Both the position numbers and the translations under genes were made by a program. Shown here piece by piece: positions 15,669-23,662 of a DNA stretch of 43,852 nt. The notes beneath the pieces are model-generated. The model was not told the origin of the DNA and searched no databases. It worked only from the letters and a program-made list of their open reading frames with translations. Every line of letters begins with the position of its first letter. The stretch's first letter is position 1. Where the stretch lies: positions 1-43,852 of the forward strand of contig JAEWJS010000057.1 in NCBI GenBank assembly GCA_023386495.1. Reading direction: 5' to 3'. This stretch comes from Bacillota bacterium (GTDB lineage Bacteria; Bacillota; Bacilli; Paenibacillales; Paenibacillaceae).

Positions 15669-16589
15669 GTGAAGAAAGGGCTGTTCTACGCACTGTTGGC
15701 TGCTGTCTTGCTGATCGCCGGATGCGGCGGCACGAACAATGACGGCACGAACAATAGCGGCACGAATACGAACGCTAACACAGAAGGTACAGGGGATCAG
15801 GCGAGCGGAACGCTTGCCAAGGCAATCGAACAAGGCTACATTACGATCGGATTTGCCAACGAGAATCCATACGCATACAAAGACGAGAGCGGGAATCTGA
15901 CCGGCGAGGCAGTTGAGATCGCCAAGGTTGTCTTGAAAAATCTAGGCGTGAACGAGGTTCGCGGCGAGCTGACGGAATTCGGCGCCTTGATCGGCGGGCT
16001 GCAGGCCGAGCGCTTCGACATGATCACGGCCGGCATGTTCGTCAACCCGGATCGCTGCGCCGCCGTATTGTTCGCGAATCCGGAGTACAGCATCGGCGAG
16101 GGCCTTGCGGTCAAGGCAGGCAATCCGCTGAATCTGCACAGCTATTCGGATATCGCGGCACATAGCAGCGCCAAGGTAGCGGTCATGGCCGGCGCGATCG
16201 AGATCGGATACTTAGAGAAATCCGGCGTGCCTTCGGATCGGATCGTCATCGTGCCGGATCAAGATGCGGCCATCAATGCGCTGCAATCGGGACGGGCGGA
16301 TGCGATGACGATGACGGGACCTGCGCTGCAATCCCGCCTTGACGCGGCTAAGGACGATTCGATCGAGCGCGTCGCGGACTTCCAGCAGCCGGTCATCGAC
16401 GGCAAGGATGTGCGCGGCTACGGCGCATCAGCATTCAGACAGGCCGATACCGAATTCCGCGATGCCTTCAACGTCGAGCTTGAGAAGATGAAGCAATCCG
16501 GCGAGCTCTTGGAAATTCTGCAGAAATTCGGCTTCACGGAAAGCGAGCTGCCGGGCGACATGACGGCGGATGAGCTGTGTAACGTCTAG
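15669..16589 (+). CDS. ehuB: Ectoine/hydroxyectoine-binding lipoprotein
   Basis: The solute-binding component of the Ehu ABC importer, 306 residues. A lipoprotein signal ends in LLIAGC, so it is anchored outside the membrane by lipidated Cys, followed by an Asn/Thr/Gly-rich linker. The core carries EhuB-like blocks such as IGFANENPYAYKDESGNLTG, LTEFGALIGGLQAERFDMI and AAGMFVNPDRC-like ITAGMFVNPDRC. The GTG start immediately precedes the signal. It is the first gene of ehuBCDA-ectABCD, which supports the ligand assignment beyond the generic family 3 binding-protein fold. Confidence 0.93.
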   Translation: MKKGLFYALLAAVLLIAGCGGTNNDGTNNSGTNTNANTEGTGDQASGTLAKAIEQGYITIGFANENPYAYKDESGNLTGEAVEIAKVVLKNLGVNEVRGELTEFGALIGGLQAERFDMITAGMFVNPDRCAAVLFANPEYSIGEGLAVKAGNPLNLHSYSDIAAHSSAKVAVMAGAIEIGYLEKSGVPSDRIVIVPDQDAAINALQSGRADAMTMTGPALQSRLDAAKDDSIERVADFQQPVIDGKDVRGYGASAFRQADTEFRDAFNVELEKMKQSGELLEILQKFGFTESELPGDMTADELCNV

Positions 16590-17242
16590 TGAATATCCCG
16601 TGGAACACGTTTTTCCCGCTGCTGTGGGAGGGCGTGAAGGTGACGGTGGAGGTGGCCGCGTTATCCGGATTGGCGGCCCTCGCCTTATCCGTAATCGCTG
16701 GTCTCTGCCGGTTATCCAAGTTCAAGGCGGTTCGAGTCGCGGCGCAGGTCTACATCGAGGTGTTCCGCGGCCTGCCGCTGCTCGTGCTGTTATTCTGGGT
16801 CTATCTCGCGCTGCCGTTCGCAGGGTTATCGCTTCCGAAGGTGGCAACAGCCGTTCTCGCGATCGGCCTGAATTACGGCGCATTCGGCGCCGAGATTGTG
16901 AGGAGTGCCGTGCAGGCGGTGCCGACTGGTCAGGCGGAGGCCGCCCGCGCGCTCAACTTCAGCCCATTCCAGCGCATGCTGCATATCATCCTGCCGCAGG
17001 CAGCGCTTCGCATGATGCCGCCTATGGGCAATCTGATGATCGAATTGCTGAAGGCTACGTCGCTCATCTACTTCATCACGCTGTCGGACCTGACCTACCA
17101 GGCCTTGATTCTCCGGAACAATTTCCTCGATAAGCAGATGGTGATCTTCGCGCTCTTACTCGTCATTTATTTCTTGCTGTCCTCCTGCATCGCTGCTGCC
17201 GTAAGGCTGCTGGAGCGCAAGCTTGCCGCAGGGAGGTTGTAA
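16589..17242 (+). CDS. ehuC: Ectoine/hydroxyectoine ABC permease
   Basis: One of two integral membrane subunits of the importer, 217 residues, with about five helices. The polar amino-acid permease pattern is clear: EVFRGLPLLVLLFWVYLALP and the EAA loop QAEAARALNFSPFQRM. The GTG start overlaps the ehuB stop by one base, and no strong ribosome site is seen, so translational coupling is expected. The C-terminus is a short basic segment. Confidence 0.92.
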   Translation: MNIPWNTFFPLLWEGVKVTVEVAALSGLAALALSVIAGLCRLSKFKAVRVAAQVYIEVFRGLPLLVLLFWVYLALPFAGLSLPKVATAVLAIGLNYGAFGAEIVRSAVQAVPTGQAEAARALNFSPFQRMLHIILPQAALRMMPPMGNLMIELLKATSLIYFITLSDLTYQALILRNNFLDKQMVIFALLLVIYFLLSSCIAAAVRLLERKLAAGRL

Positions 17243-17245
17243 CGG

Positions 17246-17962
17246 ATGTGGAGCTGGGAATATACATGGGAGCTGCTGCCTACGCTGCTCGCCACGCTTC
17301 GGACGGTCTTCCTTGCGACGTTAGGCGGTTTCGTATTGGCCGTCATCGGCGGCTTCGTGCTGGCCTTGCTCGTTCGGTCGCCCTATCGGCCCGTACGGGC
17401 CATTACATCAGGATTCATCGCATTCGTCCGGAATACGCCGCTGCTCGTGCAGCTGTTCTTTCTCTTCTATGTCATACCCGAGGTGATGACCGGCGCGCCG
17501 TCGGCCATGACGACCGGGATTATCGGGCTCGGCTTGCACTACAGCACTTATCTGTCCGAGGTGTATCGTTCGGGCATCGACGGAGTGCCGAGAGGGCAGT
17601 GGGAAGCGGCAAGGGCGCTTAATTTCTCGCGACCTGCCACATGGCTGACGATCATTATGCCGCAGGCGCTTCCCCCGATCATCCCTGTCATGGGTAATTA
17701 TTTGATCGTAATCTTCAAGGAGACGCCGCTGTTATCCGCCATTACGCTCGTCGAGCTCGTCTTGGCGGCGAAGAACGAGGTATCGCAATCGTTCCGGCCG
17801 TTCGAGCCGTTCACGCTGGTCGGCGTCATCTTCCTGGCGATCAGCCTCGTGCTGTCGCTCGGGGTGCGATGGCTTGAGAGACGGATGAACCTGGGACACG
17901 GAGAGCGGCGCGTGAGCGCCGCGCGGAAGCAGGAGGTGAGAGAAGTCAATGAAAGCGCCTGA
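17246..17962 (+). CDS. ehuD: Ectoine/hydroxyectoine ABC permease
   Basis: The second membrane subunit, 238 residues, paralogous to the preceding gene. It has FVRNTPLLVQLFFLFYVIPE and the EAA loop QWEAARALNFSRPATW. GGAGG lies 9 nt before the ATG at 17246, only 3 bp after ehuC. The C-terminal 25 residues are charged and overlap the start of ehuA by 14 bp. Confidence 0.92.
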   Translation: MWSWEYTWELLPTLLATLRTVFLATLGGFVLAVIGGFVLALLVRSPYRPVRAITSGFIAFVRNTPLLVQLFFLFYVIPEVMTGAPSAMTTGIIGLGLHYSTYLSEVYRSGIDGVPRGQWEAARALNFSRPATWLTIIMPQALPPIIPVMGNYLIVIFKETPLLSAITLVELVLAAKNEVSQSFRPFEPFTLVGVIFLAISLVLSLGVRWLERRMNLGHGERRVSAARKQEVREVNESA

Positions 17963-18788
17963 GTATGGAATTGAAGCCGAGTCCGGCGCCGGGACTGGCG
18001 CTGGCGCAATGCGCGGGTCGGCGGCACAGCCGGTTGTCCGTTACACGAATATATGCAAGTCGTTCGGCGATCTGGAAGTGCTGCATAACATCAACCTTGC
18101 GATTGCGCCCGGGGAGAAAGTCGCGATGATCGGACCGAGCGGCTCCGGCAAGACGACGCTCGGGCGGATGCTGATGACGCTCGAAGAGCCGACGACCGGG
18201 ACGATCGAGGTCGACGGAGAGCAGCTGTGGCATATGGAGCACCGCGGCAAGCTGGTTCGCGCGAACGAAGCCCATCTGCACCGCATGCGCAATAAGATCG
18301 GCATGATCTTTCAGCACTTTAACCTTTTTCCGCATATGAACGTGCTCAAGAATGTCACGATCGCCCAGCGTAAAGTGCTCGGCGTGCCGAAGGAAGAGGC
18401 CGAGGCAAGGGCGGTTACGATGCTGGGGAAGGTCGGGCTGGGCGATAAGCTGGATACGTATCCTTCCATGCTGTCCGGCGGGCAGAAGCAGCGGGTCGCG
18501 ATTGCCAGGGCGCTCGTCATGCGTCCGCAAGTGATGGTGTTCGACGAGGTGACTTCGGCACTCGATCCCGAGCTTGTCGGGGAGGTGCTGGCCGTCATTA
18601 AGGAGATTGCGCTGGAGGGCGAGATGGCGATGCTGCTCATCACGCATGAGATGGATTTCGCCCGCGAGGTGGCGGACCGCGTCGTCTTCGGTGCCGAAGG
18701 ATCCATCGTGGAGGAAGGACCGCCGGAGGCGATCTTCGAGAATCCGGAGAGCGAGCGGCTGCAAGCGTTCCTCAGTCGGTTCCGCTGA
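17949..18788 (+). CDS. ehuA: Ectoine/hydroxyectoine ABC ATPase
   Basis: The ATP-hydrolysing subunit, 279 residues. Walker A GPSGSGKT is at 62-69, the Q-loop at IFQHFNLFPH, the signature LSGGQKQR, Walker B VMVFDEVTSALD and the switch His in LLITHEMDFA. The first 28 residues are an extra Gly/Ala-rich lead not typical for the family. AGGAGGTGA 9 nt upstream of 17949 supports the longer start, although an internal ATG at 18009 is possible. It completes a four-gene importer. Confidence 0.93.
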   Translation: MKAPEYGIEAESGAGTGAGAMRGSAAQPVVRYTNICKSFGDLEVLHNINLAIAPGEKVAMIGPSGSGKTTLGRMLMTLEEPTTGTIEVDGEQLWHMEHRGKLVRANEAHLHRMRNKIGMIFQHFNLFPHMNVLKNVTIAQRKVLGVPKEEAEARAVTMLGKVGLGDKLDTYPSMLSGGQKQRVAIARALVMRPQVMVFDEVTSALDPELVGEVLAVIKEIALEGEMAMLLITHEMDFAREVADRVVFGAEGSIVEEGPPEAIFENPESERLQAFLSRFR

Positions 18789-18826
18789 TCGTCCGGTGCA
18801 GCTGTGACAACAAGAAAGGTGGCCAT

Positions 18827-19354
18827 ATGCCGATGCATACGCAATTATCCGTGACCATCAGACAGCCTGTTCCGCAGGACGGGGCTGCCGTGTGGGACCT
18901 TATCCGCCGCGCTGGCACGTTGGACTTGAATTCTGCCTACTGCTATCTCTTGCTCTGCGACCGGTTCGGCGACACCTGCGCCGTTGCGGAGCAGGAGGGG
19001 CAGCTGGTCGGGTTCGTGTCGGCCTTCTATTCGGCCGCGCGGCCGGATACGCTGTTCGTCTGGCAGATCGCCGTCGACGACGCGCTCCGCGGCCAAGGCA
19101 TCGGAGCAACGCTCCTTCGCGAAGTGATCGACCGGCCTGCATCCCGCGCGCGGATCCGCTATATCGAAGCGACGATCAGCCCGTCGAATCGCGCGTCGAA
19201 TCGCTTGTTCGAGCGGCTGGCGGGCGATCTGAAGGCAGGGCTGACATACGCGGACGGCGGGTATGAGGCCGCGCTGTTCCCTGCGGGAACCGCGCACGAG
19301 GATGAGCCGTTGATTCGCATCGGACCGCTGGAGCACACGGAACATAACGAATAA
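18827..19354 (+). CDS. ectA: L-2,4-diaminobutyrate acetyltransferase
   Basis: This enzyme transfers acetyl from acetyl-CoA to L-2,4-diaminobutyrate, giving N-gamma-acetyldiaminobutyrate, the second step of ectoine synthesis. The 175-residue GNAT protein has the EctA block AGTLDLNSAYCYLLLC, substrate-side DTCAVAEQEGQLVGFVSAF, and the acetyl-CoA loop LRGQGIGATLLR. AAAGGTGG is 5 nt before the ATG. It starts 38 bp after ehuA with no terminator between. Confidence 0.95.
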   Translation: MPMHTQLSVTIRQPVPQDGAAVWDLIRRAGTLDLNSAYCYLLLCDRFGDTCAVAEQEGQLVGFVSAFYSAARPDTLFVWQIAVDDALRGQGIGATLLREVIDRPASRARIRYIEATISPSNRASNRLFERLAGDLKAGLTYADGGYEAALFPAGTAHEDEPLIRIGPLEHTEHNE

Positions 19355-19397
19355 CAAGCTAGATTGGTTTGTTTCAATAGATACGAGGAGGGATTCG

Positions 19398-20726
19398 GTG
19401 AATAAGACGATCGTTACGGGAATGCAGGCAGAGACCAAGCCGTCCATGGACGTATTCAACCAACATGAATCGGAGGTACGAAGCTACTGCAGGAGCTTCA
19501 CGACCGTCTTCAACAAAGCCTCGAACGCCATGCTGTGGGATGCTTCGGGCAGTCGTTACATTGATTTCTTTGCAGGTGCGGGGTCGCTGAACTACGGGCA
19601 TAACAATCCTGCGATCCGACGCAAGCTGGTCGATTATATGCTAGAAGACGGAATCACGCACAGTCTGGACATGGCCACGAAGGCGAAGGAGCAATTCCTG
19701 CTCCGCTTCCATAAGACGATTCTGCAGCCGAGAGGCTTGGATTATAAAGTGATGTTCCCCGGCCCTACCGGCACGAACGCGGTAGAGAGCGCGATGAAGA
19801 TCGCACGGAAGGTCACGAAGCGCACGACGGTACTCAGCTTTACGAATGCTTTTCACGGCATGACGCTGGGGGCGCTTGCCGCAACCGGCAACGGCTATAA
19901 GCGGGGAGGGGCCGGCCTTCCGCTCTTAGGGACGGCGTTCATGCCGTATGACGGCTATTTCGGAGATGATCTGAATACGGCCGACTATATGGCGAAAATG
20001 CTGGATGACCCCGGGAGCGGCATCGAACTTCCGGCAGCGGTCATCGTGGAGACGGTGCAGGGCGAAGGCGGCGTCAATGCCGCTTCGGTCGAATGGCTGC
20101 GCCGCATCGAGAAAATATGCCGTTCGCGCGGCATTCTGCTGATCGTGGACGACGTTCAGATGGGCTGCGGCCGGACGGGAACGTTCTTCAGCTTCGAGGA
20201 AGCGGGACTGAAGCCCGACTTGGTCTGCCTATCCAAGTCGATCGGCGGCTACGGGCTGCCGATGGCGCTGACGCTGATCAAGCCGGAGCATGATATCTTC
20301 GGGCCTGGCGAGCATAACGGCACGTTCCGCGGCAACAACTTGGGCTTCATCGCGGCTTCGGAAGCGCTGGAGTATTGGAAGGACGACCGCTTCAGCCAGG
20401 CGATTGCCGCGAAGGCCAAGACGATCCGCGCATCGCTGCAGCGCATCGCGGACCTGCTGCCGGACGGTACTGCAGTCTGCAAGGGCAAGGGGCTGATCCA
20501 AGGCTTGCAGTTCGAAGATCCGAAGCAAGCATCGGCGCTCTGCAAGCTTGCCTTCGAGAACGGCTTGATCATGGAGACCTCGGGTCCGCATGACGAGGTC
20601 GCGAAGGTCATGCCGCCACTTACGATCGAGGAGGAAGTGCTGGCGGAAGGGCTTAAGATACTGGAGCGCTGCGCTTCGAAGCTCGCGATCCCCCAGTCGA
20701 AGGGCAAGCTGGCAGCGGTCCGCTAA
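19398..20726 (+). CDS. ectB: Diaminobutyrate--2-oxoglutarate transaminase
   Basis: This PLP enzyme makes L-2,4-diaminobutyrate from aspartate semialdehyde with glutamate as amino donor, the first step of the ectoine pathway. The 442-residue class III aminotransferase has GPTGTNAVESAMKIAR, the cofactor Asp pair in LIVDDVQMGCGRTG and Lys280 in CLSKSIGGYG as the Schiff-base lysine. The GTG start has GAGGAGG 6-7 nt upstream. The N-terminus is about 16 residues longer than the usual start near MDVFNQHESEVRSY, so a start at a later ATG is possible. No dedicated aspartokinase gene is in the operon. Confidence 0.95.
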   Translation: MNKTIVTGMQAETKPSMDVFNQHESEVRSYCRSFTTVFNKASNAMLWDASGSRYIDFFAGAGSLNYGHNNPAIRRKLVDYMLEDGITHSLDMATKAKEQFLLRFHKTILQPRGLDYKVMFPGPTGTNAVESAMKIARKVTKRTTVLSFTNAFHGMTLGALAATGNGYKRGGAGLPLLGTAFMPYDGYFGDDLNTADYMAKMLDDPGSGIELPAAVIVETVQGEGGVNAASVEWLRRIEKICRSRGILLIVDDVQMGCGRTGTFFSFEEAGLKPDLVCLSKSIGGYGLPMALTLIKPEHDIFGPGEHNGTFRGNNLGFIAASEALEYWKDDRFSQAIAAKAKTIRASLQRIADLLPDGTAVCKGKGLIQGLQFEDPKQASALCKLAFENGLIMETSGPHDEVAKVMPPLTIEEEVLAEGLKILERCASKLAIPQSKGKLAAVR

Positions 20727-20760
20727 CGAACGCGTCAACGAACGCGCCAATGAACGCGAA
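20725..20760 (+). repeat. Three 12-bp tandem repeats between ectB and ectC
   Basis: AACGAACGCGTC, AACGAACGCGCC and AATGAACGCGAA lie head to tail, starting in the ectB stop codon. It is a short local duplication with no clear function. Confidence 0.7.
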
Positions 20761-20785
20761 CATGGACAGAAGGTGAGTGACGACA

Positions 20786-21166
20786 ATGATCGTAAAACAT
20801 TTAGAGGATGTAATCGGTACGCAAGACGACGTGGATACGCCGACATGGAACGCGAGAAGGCTGCTGCTGAAGAAAGACGGGATGGGCTTCTCGATGCACG
20901 ATACGATCATCAAGGCGGGGACGGAGACGTTGATCTGGTATAAGAACCATCTCGAGGCCGTGTACTGCATCGAGGGCGAAGGCGAGATCGACGTGGGGGG
21001 GGATCGGGTGTACCCGATCCGCCCCGGTACGCTCTATGCGCTGAACGGCCATGAGAAGCACCTGCTGCGCGCGAAGCGCGAGATGCGCATGGTATGCGTG
21101 TTCAATCCGCCGCTTACCGGCCGCGAGGTGCATGACAAGGACGGCGTCTATCCGGTAAGCGAGTAG
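20786..21166 (+). CDS. ectC: Ectoine synthase
   Basis: This cupin enzyme closes N-gamma-acetyldiaminobutyrate to ectoine with loss of water. The 126-residue protein has the family opening MIVKHLEDVIGTQDDV, and metal-site residues in TLIWYKNHLEAVYCIEGEGE and ALNGHEKHLLRA (Glu, Tyr and His positions conserved in EctC). The ATG at 20786 has AAGGTGA 9 nt upstream; a GTG nine bases earlier is in frame but overlaps that ribosome site. It is the third biosynthetic gene in order ectABCD. Confidence 0.95.
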   Translation: MIVKHLEDVIGTQDDVDTPTWNARRLLLKKDGMGFSMHDTIIKAGTETLIWYKNHLEAVYCIEGEGEIDVGGDRVYPIRPGTLYALNGHEKHLLRAKREMRMVCVFNPPLTGREVHDKDGVYPVSE

Positions 21167-21212
21167 TCGGTTGCGATATGATTGCCATACTAATTCTAAG
21201 GGAGCTGATTCG

Positions 21213-22103
21213 ATGAACGGCATGCAGGCGAACCAAGTGAGGGACAAATATCCTTCGCGCGTGGCAGACCATCCGGAGATTATCGATCGCGTAGACCCGG
21301 TCGTGTACTCGCTCTGGACGGAGGACAGCCCGATCACGAAGGAGCAGTCCAAATTCTATTCCGAGAACGGGTACTTGTTCCTAGAGGGCTTCTATAGCGA
21401 AGAGGAGGTTGCGCGGCTGCGCGCCGAATTGACGAAGCAGCAAGAGCTGCATCGCGGCAGCGCAAGGGACGAGGTCATCCGCGAGCCGGGCGGCGACGAG
21501 GTGCGTTCGATATTCGCCGTGCATCGCGACAACGAGGTATTCAAGGGACTGTCCCAAGAACCGCGGCTGCAGAAAGTCGTACAGTACCTGCTCGGCGGGG
21601 ATGTCTACGTGCATCAATCGCGAATCAACTTCAAGCCGGGCTTTCACGGCAAGGAGTTCTACTGGCATTCGGACTTCGAGACTTGGCATGTCGAGGACGG
21701 CATGCCGTCGATGCGCGCACTCAGCTGCTCGATCGCGCTGACGGACAACTATCCGTTCAACGGACCGCTCATGGTCGTCCCGGGATCGCATAAGAAGTTC
21801 GTCTCCTGTGTCGGACAGACGCCTGAGAATCACTTCAAGAGCTCCTTGCGCAAGCAGGAGTACGGCGTGCCGGACCCGGCCAGCCTGACGGAGCTCGTCG
21901 CGCAGGGAGGCATCGATACGCCGGTGGGCAAGGCTGGCTCGATCGTGCTGTTCGACTGCAACATCATGCACGGCTCGAACAGCAACATATCGCCGTATCC
22001 GCGGAGCAATGTGTTCCTCGTCTACAATAGCGTCGACAATCGGCTGGCTGCGCCGTTCTCCGGGCAGGAACCTAGACCGGCCTACATTGCCGAACGCGAG
22101 TAA
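21213..22103 (+). CDS. ectD: Ectoine 5-hydroxylase
   Basis: A non-haem Fe(II), 2-oxoglutarate-dependent dioxygenase that turns ectoine into 5-hydroxyectoine. The 296-residue protein carries the EctD signature FYWHSDFETWHVEDGMP. Iron ligands His152, Asp154 and His253 (IMHGSNSN) are all present. The ATG at 21213 has AAGGGAG 8 nt upstream; the frame stays open to 21171 without a better start. The enzyme needs oxygen, which indicates aerobic growth under salt or heat stress. Confidence 0.95.
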   Translation: MNGMQANQVRDKYPSRVADHPEIIDRVDPVVYSLWTEDSPITKEQSKFYSENGYLFLEGFYSEEEVARLRAELTKQQELHRGSARDEVIREPGGDEVRSIFAVHRDNEVFKGLSQEPRLQKVVQYLLGGDVYVHQSRINFKPGFHGKEFYWHSDFETWHVEDGMPSMRALSCSIALTDNYPFNGPLMVVPGSHKKFVSCVGQTPENHFKSSLRKQEYGVPDPASLTELVAQGGIDTPVGKAGSIVLFDCNIMHGSNSNISPYPRSNVFLVYNSVDNRLAAPFSGQEPRPAYIAERE

Positions 22104-22107
22104 GTAG

Positions 22108-22626
22108 ATGGGCATCTGGCAGACGGCGTGCATGATCGTCCTAATTAACGTCGCCTACGTGACGGTCTTCACGCTGCGATTGATCTTGGTCATCAAGGGT
22201 CGCAAGGGAGCCGCTTCCTTGCTTGCGATGGTCGAGGTGTTCATCTACCTGGTGGGCTTGAATCTGGTCCTTCAGAATGTGTCGGACCCCATTAATATGG
22301 CCGCCTATTGCCTGGGGTTCGGACTAGGCGTCTACCTGGGAGGGCGAGTCGAGGAATACTTGGCGCTCGGGTATCTTGTCATACAAGTCATCGTGGATTC
22401 GTTCGCTTCCGACCTGCCCGGGAAGCTGCGTGCTGCCGGATACGGCGTCACGTCATGGCCCGCGGACGGCAGGGACGGCCAGCGGCTTGTCATGCAGGTG
22501 CTGGTGAAGCGGAGCAACGAACGTCGCCTGATGGATACGCTGCTCACGCTCGCGCCCAAGGCGTTCGTCGTCTCGCATGAGCCGAAGCATTTTCGGGGAG
22601 GATTCTGGACGCGGCTGACACGATGA
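22108..22626 (+). CDS. UPF0316/DUF2179 membrane protein (YebE-like)
   Basis: A 172-residue protein with three predicted membrane helices in residues 1-85 (LINVAYVTVFTLRLILVI, a second around LLAMVEVFIYLVGLNLVL, and a third around AAYCLGFGLGVYLGG), then a soluble DUF2179 domain (LRAAGYGVTSWPADGRDGQR through VLVKRSNERRLMDTLLTLAP). The family is present in many Firmicutes; its function is not known. It begins 4 bp after the ectD stop and ends before the operon terminator, so it is probably co-transcribed with the ectoine genes. Confidence 0.88.
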   Translation: MGIWQTACMIVLINVAYVTVFTLRLILVIKGRKGAASLLAMVEVFIYLVGLNLVLQNVSDPINMAAYCLGFGLGVYLGGRVEEYLALGYLVIQVIVDSFASDLPGKLRAAGYGVTSWPADGRDGQRLVMQVLVKRSNERRLMDTLLTLAPKAFVVSHEPKHFRGGFWTRLTR

Positions 22627-22637
22627 TTCAGCACACG

Positions 22638-22678
22638 GCCTCAGGTCAGCTTGCTGCAGTTGACCTGGGGCATTTTTC
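22638..22678 (+). terminator. Terminator at the end of the ehu-ect operon
   Basis: GCCTCAGGTCA and TTGACCTGGGGC form a stem of about 10 bp with one wobble pair and an internal loop, followed by ATTTTTCCC. Confidence 0.75.
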
Positions 22679-22680
22679 CC

Positions 22681-22695
22681 GTTATCATTGATAAC
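22681..22695 (+). promoter_or_regulatory. 15-bp palindrome upstream of the propeller-like gene
   Basis: GTTATC-ATT-GATAAC is a perfect palindrome just after the terminator and 52 bp before the next ATG. It has the size of a repressor operator. It is not a good Fur, Zur or LexA box, and the regulator is unknown. Confidence 0.35.
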
Positions 22696-22746
22696 AGTTC
22701 TCAATTGGGCCTGCTGAAGCGATTGCGAAAAGAGGTGCATAGCAAA

Positions 22747-23571
22747 ATGTTGTCTCATCATGCAAGACGTTCGTGGGAGGAGCTGCAGTATCCATTCTCC
22801 TCGATTAAGTCCGCAAGCGACGGCGAGCTATACGCGGCTACGCTGGGGCGAGGCGTATTCCGGCGTTCGCGGGAGGGCGAATGGCTGCCATGGAGCACGG
22901 GCATGCCCGACAGCATGGCCGTGAATCGGCTTCAGCCGGGGGCTGGCGCCATGTACGCCTGCACGGACCAAGGCCTCTACCGGCTGCAGACAGACGAGTG
23001 GGAAGCGACGGAGGTCGCCATCCCCTGCTACCAATATCGCGAGCAGGGCGGATTCAGGCTTGCCGGGACGCAATACGGCTTGTGGGGCTTCGACAGCGCA
23101 AGCAGCGAGTGGCTTCAGCTGTCGATGCGGGACGCGATCGTCTACGATGTGCTGGTCACGCCGCATTATCTCATACTCGGGACGGAGAACGGCATCGCGC
23201 TCTATGATCAATACATGAGCGAATGGTCCGAGCATCCGATCGGTGCTGCCGTGACGGGGCTGGCTGTCGTCGGAGGGCGAATCGTCGGCGTCACGGAACG
23301 CGGAAGCCTGGCAATCGGCAATCAGCGCGGCGGATTCGAGACCTACCGCCTCGGCAACACGTTCCACTATGGATTATCCGTCTGCGACGGAGGCGTGTAC
23401 GTCTGCGCGGATCGCGGGCTCTATCGGCTCGGCGTCAGCCGCGGTCAAATTCTGCTCGTCTCCGTACGGCTCGGTACGCCGGTAACGGACGTTGAGCTTA
23501 GCGGCGGGCAGATGCACTTGGCCACCTTATATGAAGGCATTCAGTCTGTCGAACGGCCTGCCTTCCAATAA
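22747..23571 (+). CDS. Propeller-like repeat protein, unknown function
   Basis: A 274-residue protein with no signal peptide or membrane segment. It consists of about six blades with repeated patterns such as GELYAATLGRGVFRR, GAMYACTDQGLYRL, GGVYVCADRGLYRL and MHLATLYEGIQS, the look of a beta-propeller of the two-component-regulator or BNR/sialidase-like kind. Blade lengths are about 40-45 residues. The frame is open from 22651, but AGAGGTG 10 nt before the ATG at 22747 supports that start. No catalytic residues are apparent; a binding role is likely. Confidence 0.75.
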   Translation: MLSHHARRSWEELQYPFSSIKSASDGELYAATLGRGVFRRSREGEWLPWSTGMPDSMAVNRLQPGAGAMYACTDQGLYRLQTDEWEATEVAIPCYQYREQGGFRLAGTQYGLWGFDSASSEWLQLSMRDAIVYDVLVTPHYLILGTENGIALYDQYMSEWSEHPIGAAVTGLAVVGGRIVGVTERGSLAIGNQRGGFETYRLGNTFHYGLSVCDGGVYVCADRGLYRLGVSRGQILLVSVRLGTPVTDVELSGGQMHLATLYEGIQSVERPAFQ

Positions 23572-23662
23572 TTGCGGCATGTATCGGTGATCGACCCATG
23601 TTACCATGAGGGACGACGGCGAGCCTCCTGGCTGCCGAATCGTACCAAATGGAGGGATAGCC

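Noticed and set aside
22681..22695. Fur box
   Set aside because: The half sites run in the opposite sense to the GATAAT hexamer arrangement, and the downstream gene has no iron link.
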